A DNA stretch of 64,000 nt, from contig CALFNN010000102.1 of NCBI GenBank assembly GCA_937902925.1, positions 62,001-126,000 of the forward strand, given 5' to 3'. The position numbers and the translations under genes are program-made. Source of the stretch: an uncultured Opitutaceae bacterium (GTDB lineage Bacteria > Verrucomicrobiota > Verrucomicrobiia > Opitutales > Opitutaceae). Under the pieces are notes generated by a model. It was not told where the DNA came from, did no database searches, and saw nothing but the letters and a program-made list of their open reading frames with translations. This document shows, piece after piece, positions 31,409 through 41,437 of this stretch (position 1 is the stretch's first letter; each line of letters starts with the position of its first letter).

Positions 31409-31438
31409 TTCGTCGCACCGACGGGGGGCTTGGTCGCA
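31409..31438. promoter_or_regulatory. LytTR-type repeat pair upstream of the MacA/MacB operon
   Basis: TTCGTCGCA (31409-31417) and TTGGTCGCA (31430-31438) are exactly 21 bp apart. They match the repeats found before the LytS/LytTR operon and the TonB receptor, and lie 150 bp before the periplasmic adaptor start. Confidence 0.68.
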
Positions 31439-31587
31439 AACGCGTTTTCTTTTCCGCGGGCCGCCGCTTTCTCCGCTCTCGTTCGTAGTTATCAGTTGTG
31501 TTGTGTGGCCGGGTCGTTGTGGGCCCGGCCACATTTATTTGGCGCGAATGGGACACGCACAGCTTGCCTAACCGGCATTCTCTTCCC

Positions 31588-32988
31588 ATGAACACCGTTT
31601 TGACTTCCCAACTGACGTCTATGAACCCTGCCCCTGTTGCACCCAAATCCGTCCCGGCCGTCTCCGCACCGCGGAAAAAATCCCGGACGGCGTGGTGGAT
31701 CCTCGGCGGCGGGGCGTTGGTTGCGCTCCTTGCCGTCGGGGCGTATTACCGCAGCAAGCAGGCGGCGAACGGGGAGCCGATCACGACGGACAAGGCCATC
31801 GTCAAGACGATCACCCAGATCGTCACCGCCACCGGCAAGGTGCAGCCCGAGACCGAGGTGAAAATCGCGCCCGAGGTCGCCGGCGAAATCACCGAGTTGC
31901 CGTTCAAGGAGGGCGACAACGTGAAGAAGGGTGACCTGCTCGTGAAGATCAAGCCCGACTATTATCAGGCCCAGCTCGAGCAGGCGGAGGCCAATCTGAC
32001 GGCGATGAAGGCGAGTGCCGTCCAGGCCAAGGCGCAGCTCCTGAAGGCGGAGGACGACCTCAAGCGCAACCAGGACCTGTTCGCGCAGAAACTCGTTTCG
32101 GATTCCGATTTTTTGACCGCCAAGACCAACGTCGAGGTGGCGCAGGCCAACTACGATAATTTCCTGGCGCAAATCCGCCGCACCGAGGGATCGCTCAGCC
32201 AGGCGCAGGACCAGTTGTCCAAGACCGCCCTCTATGCCCCGATGGACGGCACCGTCAGCTCGTTGAGCAACGAGGTGGGCGAGCGGGTCGCCGGCACCGG
32301 CTCCTACGGCGGGGCCGAGATCATGCGCGTGGCGGACCTCAGCAACATGGAGCTTCGCGTCCAGGTGAACGAAAACGACATCGTCAACGTGAAGATCGGC
32401 GACCGCGCCGTCATCAACATCGATGCCTATCCGGGGCGCAAGTTCACCGGCAAGGTCACCGAGATCGGCTCCTCCGCGCAAAGTAGCGGCGGCAGCTCGC
32501 AGGCCACGGCCGATGTCACCAATTTTCTCGTCAAGATCCGGGTGGCCGATCGCGACGTGCGGCTTCGGCCCGGCATGAGCGCGACCACCGACATCGAGAC
32601 GCAGACCGTCGAGAACGTCGTCGCGGTGCCGATCCAGAGCGTGACGGTCCGGGCCGAGGGCGGCCTCAACACCGATGAATTCCAGAAAAAGAAGGCCAAG
32701 GACGCCGAGAACAAGTCTGGCGCCACCCTCGACGTTGCCGCCGAAAAGGAAGCCGCGCGGCGCGACCGCGAAAAGCTCCAGCGCGTGATTTTCCTCAAGG
32801 TCGGACCGATCGTGAAGATGCAAAAAGTCGAGACCGGCATCGCCGACAACACCCACATCGAGGTGAAAAGCGGGGTGAAGCCCGGCGACGAGGTCGTCTC
32901 CGGCAGCTACGCGGAGATCAGCCGCAAGCTGAAGGACGGCATGAAAGTCCGGATTGAAGTGCCGAAGAAGGACGACGAGAAGAAATGA
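31588..32988 (+). CDS. macA: MacA/HlyD-type periplasmic adaptor of an efflux system
   Basis: A 466-residue membrane fusion protein. The ATG at 31588 (or 31621) precedes a short cytoplasmic N-terminus and one membrane helix ([19 protein letters not shown]). The barrel-sandwich lipoyl halves ([31 protein letters not shown] and [13 protein letters not shown]) flank a coiled-coil hairpin of about 110 residues. A beta-barrel and a membrane-proximal domain follow. It should link the inner-membrane ABC complex encoded next to an outer-membrane channel. No TolC-like gene is in the window. First gene of a four-gene operon. Confidence 0.88.
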   Translation: MNTVLTSQLTSMNPAPVAPKSVPAVSAPRKKSRTAWWILGGGALVALLAVGAYYRSKQAANGEPITTDKAIVKTITQIVTATGKVQPETEVKIAPEVAGEITELPFKEGDNVKKGDLLVKIKPDYYQAQLEQAEANLTAMKASAVQAKAQLLKAEDDLKRNQDLFAQKLVSDSDFLTAKTNVEVAQANYDNFLAQIRRTEGSLSQAQDQLSKTALYAPMDGTVSSLSNEVGERVAGTGSYGGAEIMRVADLSNMELRVQVNENDIVNVKIGDRAVINIDAYPGRKFTGKVTEIGSSAQSSGGSSQATADVTNFLVKIRVADRDVRLRPGMSATTDIETQTVENVVAVPIQSVTVRAEGGLNTDEFQKKKAKDAENKSGATLDVAAEKEAARRDREKLQRVIFLKVGPIVKMQKVETGIADNTHIEVKSGVKPGDEVVSGSYAEISRKLKDGMKVRIEVPKKDDEKK

Positions 32989-33004
32989 GCCCCGCGCCCG
33001 GACC

Positions 33005-33742
<738 letters not shown>

Positions 33743-33754
33743 GATCGGGTGACC

Positions 33755-35005
33755 ATGACCCGCATCGTCTACGAGTTCACGGAATCGCTCCGGATCGCCT
33801 TTGCGCAAATCCGGGCGAACAAGCTGCGCTCGGTGCTGACCGCCCTCGGGGTGATCATCGGCATCGTGGCGGTCACGCTGATGGGCACGGCGATCAACGG
33901 CATCGATATCGGGTTTCAAAACAGCCTGGCGATGCTGGGCGAGGATGTGCTCTACGTCCAGAAATGGCCGTGGCACAACGTCGACGACTGGTGGAACTAC
34001 CAGAATCGCCCGCCGTTTCGCGTCGAGATGGCCGACGCGCTCAACCGGATCATCGACACCACCCCGAACAGCCTCCTGGCCGTCGCCGTGCCGGTCGCCG
34101 GGCGTGGCGGCTCGGTCAAGGCGGGGGAGAATAGCGTGAGTGGCGTCAGCATCATCGGCACGACCGCCGACTATTCCCGCATCGTCACGGCCGAGGTGGC
34201 GACAGGGCGGCTGTTCAACGAGATCGAATCCACGGCGGGCCGGCCGGTTTGCGTGCTCGGCTCCTCGGTCGCCGATTCGCTGTTTCCGGGGCGACCGGCC
34301 CTGGATCAGACGGTCCAGATTCGCGGCCAGAATCTGCTGGTTATCGGAGTGCTGGCGAAACAGGGCGATTTTCTCGGGATCCAAAGTTTCGACAACCAGA
34401 TGCTCCTGCCGCTCAATGCCCTCAGAAAATCCTTCGGCTCGCGGATCGGCATCGAGTTGCGTGTGAAGGCGAAGGACAAAACCAAGCTCGCTGCCGCCAC
34501 CGAGGAGCTGATTGGTGCGATGCGCCGGGTGCGCGGGCAGCTGCCGGGCGAGCGCGACAATTTTTCCGTCAACCAGCAGGAGGTTTTCAAGGCGCAGCTC
34601 GACCCGATCAAGTCGGTCATCGCGATCGCCGGCCTGTTTATCACCGGGCTGGCGCTGTTTGTCGGGGCCATCGGGATCATGAACATCACCTTCGTGAGCG
34701 TGAAGGAACGCACGAAGGAGATCGGCACCCGCAAGGCCCTCGGCGCGCGCCGCCGCACGATCCTGCTGCAGTTCCTCATCGAGGCCGTCTCGATCTGCCT
34801 GATCGGCGGGGCGGCGGGGCTGGCCATCACGTATGCCACCTGTCTGGCGATCCAGCATGCCATGCCGGCGTTGCCGGTGGAGTTTTCCGTCGCGCTGATC
34901 CTGATCAGCATGGTCGTTTCCATCGCCACCGGCATCGTATCGGGTTTCGCCCCCGCTTGGGGCGCCTCACGGCTCGATCCCGTGGTCGCGTTACGCTACG
35001 AGTGA
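33755..35005 (+). CDS. MacB-type ABC permease, first of two
   Basis: A 416-residue FtsX/MacB permease. The N-terminal helix follows FAQIRANKLRSVLTALGVIIGIVAV, then comes a large periplasmic domain (about 45-270), and three C-terminal helices include TFVSVKERTKEIGTRKALGARRRTI, the coupling segment typical of MacB. ATG 33755 is preferred to GTG 33749. The next gene encodes a second, divergent permease, so the complex is probably a heterodimer. Confidence 0.9.
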   Translation: MTRIVYEFTESLRIAFAQIRANKLRSVLTALGVIIGIVAVTLMGTAINGIDIGFQNSLAMLGEDVLYVQKWPWHNVDDWWNYQNRPPFRVEMADALNRIIDTTPNSLLAVAVPVAGRGGSVKAGENSVSGVSIIGTTADYSRIVTAEVATGRLFNEIESTAGRPVCVLGSSVADSLFPGRPALDQTVQIRGQNLLVIGVLAKQGDFLGIQSFDNQMLLPLNALRKSFGSRIGIELRVKAKDKTKLAAATEELIGAMRRVRGQLPGERDNFSVNQQEVFKAQLDPIKSVIAIAGLFITGLALFVGAIGIMNITFVSVKERTKEIGTRKALGARRRTILLQFLIEAVSICLIGGAAGLAITYATCLAIQHAMPALPVEFSVALILISMVVSIATGIVSGFAPAWGASRLDPVVALRYE

Positions 35006-35014
35006 TCTTGCGCC

Positions 35015-36256
35015 ATGCTGCTTCGCGAAATTCTCCGGATGGCGCTGAGTTCGCTGGGGGTGAACAAGCTCCGCTCGATCCTCACGATGGCGGGCATCAC
35101 CATCGGCGTGTTTTCGGTGATCGGCGTGATGACGACGGTTTCCGCGCTGCGCGGCTCGATCGAGTCGGGGCTCAGCTTTCTCGGGTCGAATATGTTCCAG
35201 TTCTCGAAATACCCGACCGGGATCACGCTCGACGGCAACAACCGGCGGCGGATCGACCAGCGCAAGAACATCACGCTCGACCAGGCGCAGCGCTATCAAA
35301 AGCTGATGGAGGACTACACCGACGTCGTCTGCCTGAAGGCCTTTTACCGCAACGGCGCGGTGCAGGCGATCTATGGCAACCACAAGACGGAGCCGGATAT
35401 CCAGTTCGTCGGCTCCAACGAGCATTTTCTGGCGGCCAATCAGTTCTCCATCGGGATCGGCCGGAATTTTACCGCGGCGGACACCGACCTGGGCCGGCCC
35501 ATCATCATCATCGGCCAGGAGATCGTGCAGAAGCTTTTCCCGTCGGAGTCGCCGCTCGACAAGCTCATCAAGCTCGGCGGCCGCACCTACACGGTCGTGG
35601 GCACGCTGGCGGAAAAGGGCAGCGCCTTCGGCCAGAGCGAGGATGATCTCGCGGTGGTTCCGATCACGCGCTTCCTGTCGGACTTCGGCAGCGCCAACGC
35701 CAGCCTCAATATCGCCACCCAGGCCCCGGCGCAGGAACGTTACAACGAGACGGTCGACCACGCCATCACCGCGATGCGGATCGTGCGGGGGCTCCGTCCC
35801 GAGGACGAAAACGATTTCGAGCTTTATTCCAACGACTCGTTGATCGCGGCCTTTGCCAAGGTGGCGGACGCGGTGCGGGCCGGCGCGTTGGTGATCAGCG
35901 GCATCGCGCTGCTGGCGGCGAGCGTCGGCATCATGAACATCATGCTCGTGAGCGTGACGGAGCGGACGAAGGAGATCGGCATTCGCAAGTCCATTGGCGC
36001 GCGGAAGGTCAGCATCCTCATGCAGTTTTTGATCGAGGCCGTGGTGATCTCCCTGCTGGGCGGCCTGGCGGGCATCCTGTTCGGCGTGCTCGCGGGGAAC
36101 GGGCTGGCGCTCATGATGAAGGCCTCGATCGTCTTCCCGTGGGACTGGGCCGCAATCGGCCTGATTGTCTGCACGGTCATCGGCGTCGGCGCCGGCCTTT
36201 ACCCGGCGTTGAAGGCCGCGGGGCTCGACCCGATCGAATCGCTGCGCTACGAGTAA
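35015..36256 (+). CDS. MacB-type ABC permease, second of two
   Basis: A 413-residue paralog of the preceding permease with the same layout: N-terminal helix after LGVNKLRSILTMAGITIGVFSV, periplasmic domain, and C-terminal helices with MLVSVTERTKEIGIRKSIGARKVSI. It starts 9 bp after the first permease and ends 7 bp from the convergent kinase gene. One ATPase serving two different permeases is consistent with an asymmetric exporter. Confidence 0.9.
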   Translation: MLLREILRMALSSLGVNKLRSILTMAGITIGVFSVIGVMTTVSALRGSIESGLSFLGSNMFQFSKYPTGITLDGNNRRRIDQRKNITLDQAQRYQKLMEDYTDVVCLKAFYRNGAVQAIYGNHKTEPDIQFVGSNEHFLAANQFSIGIGRNFTAADTDLGRPIIIIGQEIVQKLFPSESPLDKLIKLGGRTYTVVGTLAEKGSAFGQSEDDLAVVPITRFLSDFGSANASLNIATQAPAQERYNETVDHAITAMRIVRGLRPEDENDFELYSNDSLIAAFAKVADAVRAGALVISGIALLAASVGIMNIMLVSVTERTKEIGIRKSIGARKVSILMQFLIEAVVISLLGGLAGILFGVLAGNGLALMMKASIVFPWDWAAIGLIVCTVIGVGAGLYPALKAAGLDPIESLRYE

Positions 36257-36263
36257 CGGGATT

Positions 36264-37487
36264 TTATCCGCGCCGGATTTCCGAGCCCTGGAAGCGGATC
36301 TGGATGCGGAAGACTTTTTTGATCCGGCATTTGATCTCGCCGGTTGCGAGATCGATCCGCTCCGGCACCTCGATCCGGTGGAGATCCACCACGGCGTGGT
36401 AGCCCCGCTCGGAGAAGACGTCGATCAGCATCGCGAGCGCCAGCGGGTCGTCGAGCACCGCATCCTCGGTGTTGATGTGGGCGACGCCGGAAATCGCGTG
36501 CCGCAGCACGATCGGGATCATCTTTTTCTCGATGAACGCCGTGACTTTCGCGAACAGTTCCCCGTTCTCCAGTTCGTAGCTGTCGAGCCGCTTCACCATT
36601 TCCTGGCGGGCGTGGACGATGATCTCACTGGCCACCGGCACGCCGCGCAGCCGGTCCACCGTCCGCGGGTCGAGCTCGAGGGTGCTCTGGTATTCGAGTT
36701 CCCGGAGGATGTTCTGCTCGACTTCCTCGAGGGTTCCCTGGGCATTGATGAAGTGGTAGTGGAATTTTTCCTTGAGCGACTGGAGGGCGTCCCACGTCTG
36801 CTCCTTGAAAACCATGTAGCGGCGCCGCGCGAGGGCCTCGTCGTGGTCGGTGGGGCGGTCCTCGCGGAGCTCGCCGATGCCGGAGCGCCGGACCTCCTCG
36901 TTATGCGCCAGCGTCTCCCGGCCGCGCTTCAACTGGCGCGCGATCGACTCCTTCTCGTCGACGAACAGCACCATGATGTGAATCGTGGGCTGGCGGAAAT
37001 GGATGCTGAGTGGAGTCCGGTAGAACTCGCGCCGCAGCTGGTGCATTTTGTCCACGAGCAGCTTCAAGCACTCGACCTGGACGTTGGTGCGGGGGAAACC
37101 GTCGAGGATGACACCGTCTTGATATTCCTTCCGGAGCAGCTGGCGCAGCAGCAGACTCACGACCTCGCGGTCGCCGACCATGTTGCCGGCGTCCTTGAGC
37201 GAGCGGGCCTCGGGGGAGTCGAGGAGCGCGCTGATGACAATGGGCTGGCAGGTCAGCCCGCGGGTCTTGGTGATGAATGCGGTGTTGGTGCCCTTGCCGG
37301 CGCCAGGGGCGCCGCCCAGCAGGATGATTTCCTTGGGGAACCGCAGGTTTTCGCGACCGAAGTCCTCCTCGAGTCCCTGCCAGACGGAACCAAAGATCAA
37401 CTGGGCGTCCTTGATCTCGAGATCGCTGAGTTTGCCTGCCACCGGTGCGGGCGGCGAGAGGGGTGGGGTCGTGGCGGTCGAGGGCAT
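36264..37487 (-). CDS. extended nucleoside monophosphate (adenylate-type) kinase
   Basis: A 407-residue protein, about twice the length of a usual adenylate kinase. The P-loop is LLGGAPGAGKGTNT (about 57-70). GVILDGFPRTNVQVECL (126-141) is the NMP-binding/Walker B-like block, and FVDEKESIARQLKRGRET the Arg-containing lid region. The C-terminal ~150 residues (after about 250) form an extra helical/beta domain of unknown role. ATG 37487 was chosen as the last start before the conserved core. It is probably cytosolic, transferring phosphate between ATP and a nucleoside monophosphate; the extension may add regulation. Confidence 0.78.
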   Translation of the reverse strand: MPSTATTPPLSPPAPVAGKLSDLEIKDAQLIFGSVWQGLEEDFGRENLRFPKEIILLGGAPGAGKGTNTAFITKTRGLTCQPIVISALLDSPEARSLKDAGNMVGDREVVSLLLRQLLRKEYQDGVILDGFPRTNVQVECLKLLVDKMHQLRREFYRTPLSIHFRQPTIHIMVLFVDEKESIARQLKRGRETLAHNEEVRRSGIGELREDRPTDHDEALARRRYMVFKEQTWDALQSLKEKFHYHFINAQGTLEEVEQNILRELEYQSTLELDPRTVDRLRGVPVASEIIVHARQEMVKRLDSYELENGELFAKVTAFIEKKMIPIVLRHAISGVAHINTEDAVLDDPLALAMLIDVFSERGYHAVVDLHRIEVPERIDLATGEIKCRIKKVFRIQIRFQGSEIRRG

Positions 37488-37821
37488 GGCTGGCTGGATG
37501 AGGGAGGGCCTAGAGGGTTTACGGGGGCGATTCGACACAAGAAAATTCCACCAGTCCGGCGCCGGCCAGGTTTGGCGGGCCGGCGGGGCCTGAAGGCGGC
37601 GCCGACGCCCGGCGTGAGCGGGAGGTGGCAGGCGGTGGTCGCGACGGTTGGGCGCAATCGACCCATCTGATCCCGCCTGGTTCACCGGCGCGCGGCCGAC
37701 TCTCGGCGGTTTTCGCGGGCTGGCGCCCGCCTCGGTCCCGGTTGGTCTGATTCCGGTGACAATTTCCGGCGCATGGGGAATTTTCTTCAATCGATACGCC
37801 GTCGGCATTGGCCGGGCGTCG

Positions 37822-37848
37822 CTTCGGCGCGATTTTTCGGCGCCGAAG
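37822..37848 (+). promoter_or_regulatory. hairpin 1 of the regulator leader
   Basis: The arms CTTCGGCGC (37822-37830) and GCGCCGAAG (37840-37848) are perfectly complementary around a 9-base loop containing TTTTT. Confidence 0.45.
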
Positions 37849-37900
37849 AATTTGTAGATTTTGCGGCGGAACCCGTTTGCGACCCACTGGTCAAACCGCG

Positions 37901-37937
37901 CAACAATTCGAGCGGGCCTAGCCCGCAGGATTGTTAA
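37901..37937 (+). promoter_or_regulatory. hairpin 2 of the regulator leader
   Basis: The outer arms AACAAT and ATTGTT bracket the inner arms GCGGGC and GCCCGC around the loop CTA, forming an interrupted stem of 12 pairs. Confidence 0.45.
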
Positions 37938-37952
37938 GTTGAAGCTGGACCT

Positions 37953-37985
37953 GGCGGGGTCGCGCAAGCGGCCCCGCCTTGTTTT
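37953..37985 (+). terminator. terminator-like hairpin 50 bp before the response regulator gene
   Basis: The 10-bp stem GGCGGGGTCG / CGGCCCCGCC (one G-T pair), with a 6-base loop, is followed by TTGTTTTT. It precedes the regulator ATG at 38035. It could stop transcription from upstream, or act as an attenuator if the promoter lies before it. Confidence 0.6.
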
Positions 37986-38034
37986 TGGCATTTCTCTCCC
38001 GGCGGCATTCGTCACACTCGGCTCCCCACCTCCC

Positions 38035-39369
38035 ATGCGCATCCTTATCGTCGACGATGAGTCCGGCATCCGGAAGACCACCCGCATCGCGGTGGAAACC
38101 GCCGGCCACGGGGTGGTGGAGGCGCCCAATGCCCTCCGCGCGCTCAAGGCGGCGGACGAGGAAACGTTCGACGCGTGCTTCCTCGACTTGAAGCTGGGTG
38201 CCGACGACGGGCTCGAGGTCTTGGCCAAGCTGCTCAAGATCCAGCCGGCGCTCGCGGTCGTGATGTTTACCGCCTACGCCAACATCGCGACCGCCGTCGA
38301 GGCGATGCGCCGGGGGGCGTTCGACTTCATTCCCAAGCCCTTTACGCCCGACCAGATCCGCGGCGTCCTCGCCAAGGTCGAGAAGAAACTCGCGCTGGAA
38401 ACCCGCGTGCGCTCCCTCGAGAGCGAACTCGCCCGGGAGTCCCCGCCGGTCGATCTCGAATCGACCGAGCCCGTCACCCGGCGCGCGCTGCAGATTGCAT
38501 TCAAGGCCGCTGAATCGCCCGCCACCATCCTCATCCTCGGTCCGAGCGGCACGGGCAAGAGCGTCCTTGCCCGGGAAATCCACAAACGCGGGGCGCAGCG
38601 CGACGCGGCCTTCGTCACGGTGAGCTGCCCGAGCCTGTCGCGCGAACTGCTCGAGAGCGACCTTTTCGGTCACGTGAAGGGCTCGTTCACCGGCGCCGTG
38701 GCCGACACCCTCGGCAAGGTGGCGGCGGCCGACGGGGGCACGCTGTTCCTCGACGAGATCGGTGAAATGCCGCCGGAGTTGCAGCCGAAGCTGCTCCGCC
38801 TCCTCCAGGAGCGCGAGTATGAGCGGGTCGGTGAGGCCAAGCCGCGGCGCGCCAACGTCCGGGTGATCGCGGCGACCAACCGGCCGCTCGCCGACGAGGT
38901 GAAGGCGGGGCGGTTCCGCGAGGATCTGTTTTACCGGCTGAACGTGATCTCGGTGGCCCTGCCGGGTCTGCATGAGCGTCCCGCCGACCTCGCGCGGTTT
39001 GCCGAGGGTTACCGGAAATTCTTTGCGGCCCGCCTGGGCAAGAAGGTCACGACGCTTTCGCCCGCGGTCACCGGCGCCTTCGCCGGCTATCCCTGGCCGG
39101 GCAATTTGCGCGAATTGCGCAACGTGATCGAGCGGGCGGTGATCCTGGCGGGGGGCGAGACGATCGAATTGTGCGATTTGCCCGAAGAGTTCGGGTCGAA
39201 ACCGGACCCTTCCATCGCGGTCGGTGCGCGTGTCACGATCGATGCCCTCGAAGCCGAACACATCCGCCGCATCCTTGCCACGGCGCGCAACCTCGAAGAG
39301 GCGGCGCGGACGCTGGGTATCGACCCGGCCACCCTCTACCGCAAACGACAAAAACTCGGTCTCCTCTAG
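38035..39369 (+). CDS. sigma-54-dependent response regulator, AlgB/NtrC type
   Basis: A 444-residue regulator. The receiver domain (1-120) has Asp7/Asp8 and phospho-acceptor Asp51 (CFLDLKLG). The AAA+ domain has Walker A GPSGTGKS (169-176), the sigma-54 contact loop as GSFTGA (216-221; one step from the usual GAFTGA) and Walker [11 protein letters not shown]. The C-terminal Fis-type helix-turn-helix ends in [21 protein letters not shown]. Followed 13 bp later by its histidine kinase, the AlgB/KinB gene order. It should activate sigma-54 promoters when phosphorylated. Confidence 0.92.
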   Translation: MRILIVDDESGIRKTTRIAVETAGHGVVEAPNALRALKAADEETFDACFLDLKLGADDGLEVLAKLLKIQPALAVVMFTAYANIATAVEAMRRGAFDFIPKPFTPDQIRGVLAKVEKKLALETRVRSLESELARESPPVDLESTEPVTRRALQIAFKAAESPATILILGPSGTGKSVLAREIHKRGAQRDAAFVTVSCPSLSRELLESDLFGHVKGSFTGAVADTLGKVAAADGGTLFLDEIGEMPPELQPKLLRLLQEREYERVGEAKPRRANVRVIAATNRPLADEVKAGRFREDLFYRLNVISVALPGLHERPADLARFAEGYRKFFAARLGKKVTTLSPAVTGAFAGYPWPGNLRELRNVIERAVILAGGETIELCDLPEEFGSKPDPSIAVGARVTIDALEAEHIRRILATARNLEEAARTLGIDPATLYRKRQKLGLL

Positions 39370-39382
39370 GCGGTTTTCCGCG

Positions 39383-41167
39383 ATGTTGCGCACCCGCCTC
39401 TACCTCGGCCTGTTGCCGCTCTTCCTGATCCTCGTGGGCACGGGCGTCTACGCCATCCACGAGAGCCGGTATCTCGCGGGCTCGCTGCAACGGGATCTCG
39501 TCAACAACTACCACGCCATCTTCGCCCTGCAGCAGATGCGCGACTCCGCACGGTTGATGAACAGCGCGCTGACCGCCCTGCCGCGCGCCGATGCGCGCGG
39601 CCTCTTCGAGGAGCAGCGCAGCGCCTTCCAGCGGGCGCTGGTCGACCAGTCGGCCTCCTCGGCCGGTTCGCCGCGGGCGACCCTGGTCTCTGCCTTGGAC
39701 GACGCGTTTCGAAAGTTTTCCTCGGATGGCGAGAAATACTTCAACCCGGGCGGCGTCGGCTCGCTGGCCGAATTCAGGGCGGCACCGGCGTCGGGGTTGG
39801 CGGTGATCGCGGCGATCGACATCCTGACCCAGCGCGATGCCAAGGCGGCGCAACAAATCGCGGCGCGGATCGAGCAGCAGGCGGCGAATACCGAACGCGT
39901 GCTGGTTCTCGCGATCGTGGGTGCGCTCGTGCTCTCGGTGTTCGTGTCGTGGCGGCTGGCCGCCTCGCTGCTCGGCCCAATCAAGGCCGTGACGGCATCG
40001 GCCGTGGCGGTCGGCGAGGGCGATCTGGATCGCGAGGTGCCCGAGCAATCCCGCGACGAACTCGGCCAGCTGGCGCACGCGTTCAACACCATGTCCGCCA
40101 AGCTCCGCGCCTACCGGGAGGCGACCGTGGCAAAAGTCCTGCGCACGCAGCGCACCATGGAGGCCACGCTCACCTCCGCGCCGGACCCGGTCTTCGTCGT
40201 CGACCGCGACGGCACCCACGCCGTCCGCAATCCCGCCGCCGAGGTGCTCGCCGCCACGCCGTCCTTTGCGGCGGGCTTCCCACCCGTGCTGGCCGAGCCG
40301 CTGGCCGCCGTCCTCGACACGGGCGAACACTACCTGCCGACCGATTACAGCCGGGTTGTCACCCTGCGCGTCGGCCGGGAAGACCGGCACTACCTGCCGC
40401 GCATCCTCGCCATCGGCGACAAGCTCACCGAGTTCAAGGGCGCGGCGGTCATCCTGCAGGACGTGACCAAATTCCGCCTGCTCGACGACGTGAAGACGAA
40501 TCTCGTCGGCACAGTGAGCCATGAACTCAAGACGCCGCTGACCAGCCTCCGCATGGCGGTGTATCTGCTGCTCGAACAAAAGCTCGAGGGCCTGACGCCC
40601 ACGCAGCGCGATCTCCTCGAGACCGCGCGCGACGACGCCGATCGCCTGCTGCGGATTCTCGAAAACCTGCTCGACCTCGCGCGGCTGGAAGCAGGCGCCT
40701 CGTCGCTCGACCGCCGGGAGGTCGAGATTGCCGCGCTGCTTGACGACGTTGCGCGGGAGGCTCGGGCCTTTATCGAGCCCGCGGGCCACACGCTCGTGCT
40801 CGAAGTGCCACCATCGCTTGGGTCCGCGCGACTCGCGCTCGATCCGGAGAGGGTCCGGCATGTGTTCATGAACCTGCTGACGAACGCCTCGAAGTATTCG
40901 CCCGCCGGGGGTGCGATCACGCTGAGCGCCTCCGCGGAACCCGGCTTTGTGCGGTTCGCGGTGCGCGATCAGGGTCACGGCATTCCCAGCGAGAGTGTGG
41001 CGCGGGTCTTCGACCGTTTCTACCGGGCGCCGGGTCAGGAGCGGCGGCCCGGCGCGGGTCTGGGCCTGGCCATTGCGCGCGAGATCGTGGTCGCCCACGG
41101 CGGCAGCATCGCGTGCGCGAGCGAGATCGGTCGCGGCACGGAGTTTCATTTTCTGCTGCCGGGCTGA
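39383..41167 (+). CDS. membrane histidine kinase with HAMP and PAS domains, KinB type
   Basis: A 594-residue kinase. Helices at about 7-25 and 172-192 flank a helical periplasmic sensor domain. HAMP (about 193-245) leads to a PAS-like domain (about 258-365) and HisKA with VGTVSHELKTPLTSL, the phospho-acceptor His. The HATPase part has NLLTNASKYSP (N), VRDQGHGIP (G1) and GAGLGLAIAREIV (G2). It directly follows the AlgB-like regulator, so the two form one two-component system, probably sensing an envelope signal. Confidence 0.92.
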   Translation: MLRTRLYLGLLPLFLILVGTGVYAIHESRYLAGSLQRDLVNNYHAIFALQQMRDSARLMNSALTALPRADARGLFEEQRSAFQRALVDQSASSAGSPRATLVSALDDAFRKFSSDGEKYFNPGGVGSLAEFRAAPASGLAVIAAIDILTQRDAKAAQQIAARIEQQAANTERVLVLAIVGALVLSVFVSWRLAASLLGPIKAVTASAVAVGEGDLDREVPEQSRDELGQLAHAFNTMSAKLRAYREATVAKVLRTQRTMEATLTSAPDPVFVVDRDGTHAVRNPAAEVLAATPSFAAGFPPVLAEPLAAVLDTGEHYLPTDYSRVVTLRVGREDRHYLPRILAIGDKLTEFKGAAVILQDVTKFRLLDDVKTNLVGTVSHELKTPLTSLRMAVYLLLEQKLEGLTPTQRDLLETARDDADRLLRILENLLDLARLEAGASSLDRREVEIAALLDDVAREARAFIEPAGHTLVLEVPPSLGSARLALDPERVRHVFMNLLTNASKYSPAGGAITLSASAEPGFVRFAVRDQGHGIPSESVARVFDRFYRAPGQERRPGAGLGLAIAREIVVAHGGSIACASEIGRGTEFHFLLPG

Positions 41168-41339
41168 AGCCGATCCGATCGGCGTGATGGGATTTTTTTT
41201 CATAATCGGTCCGGCGCGCGGAGCCGCGTGGGGAATCGTGGGTCTGTGGCAGTGATCGCCCAACGGTCTCGCGGACCGTCATCGCCGGCGCCGAATGCCA
41301 CGGTGGCCCCGTCGCTCTCGCGGCGGGTAACCAAGGAGC

Positions 41340-41370
41340 GCCGGCGGCCTCGCCCTGCGAGGCTGCCGGC
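41340..41370. repeat. long hairpin upstream of the yqjD-like gene
   Basis: The arms GCCGGCGGCCTCGC (41340-41353) and GCGAGGCTGCCGGC (41357-41370) pair over 14 bp with one G-T pair and a 3-base loop. No T run follows, so it is not a classical terminator. It resembles an intergenic REP-type palindrome or an mRNA-stabilising hairpin. It lies 68 bp before the next start codon. Confidence 0.5.
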
Positions 41371-41437
41371 GGACCGCACCGATTCCCCCCGCGATCTCCG
41401 ATTCCACCCACAACCATAATCCTCAAATCTCACGACC

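Larger units (their letters stand above)
31195..31587. other. intergenic region between the TonB receptor and the exporter operon
   Basis: This 393-bp gap contains, in order, the TonB gene terminator (31232-31265), an 11-bp direct repeat pair (31289-31319), a LytTR-type repeat pair (31409-31438) and a TAGTTA/GTTATC -10-like stretch near 31486. No gene was seen. Confidence 0.55.
37488..38034. other. 547-bp divergent intergenic region with three hairpins before the response regulator
   Basis: Up to about 37820 nothing convincing is seen. Then three inverted repeats follow in 160 bp: 37822-37848 (9-bp stem), 37901-37937 (two-part stem) and 37953-37985 (terminator-like). All are upstream of the sigma-54 regulator ATG at 38035. 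I could not place a sigma-54 promoter (-24/-12) with correct spacing. Confidence 0.5.

Noticed and set aside
36378-37670. 430-codon open frame opposite the extended NMP kinase
   Set aside because: The minus frame has P-loop and DGFPR motifs; the plus frame has none.
37815-37835. Possible sigma-54 promoter (TTGGC...CGC) upstream of the regulator
   Set aside because: The GG and GC elements are one base too close; spacing is invariant in true -24/-12 promoters.
37648-37857. 69-codon ORF in the gap before the sigma-54 regulator
   Set aside because: Composition and lack of start signals do not support it; the region is better explained as a structured leader.
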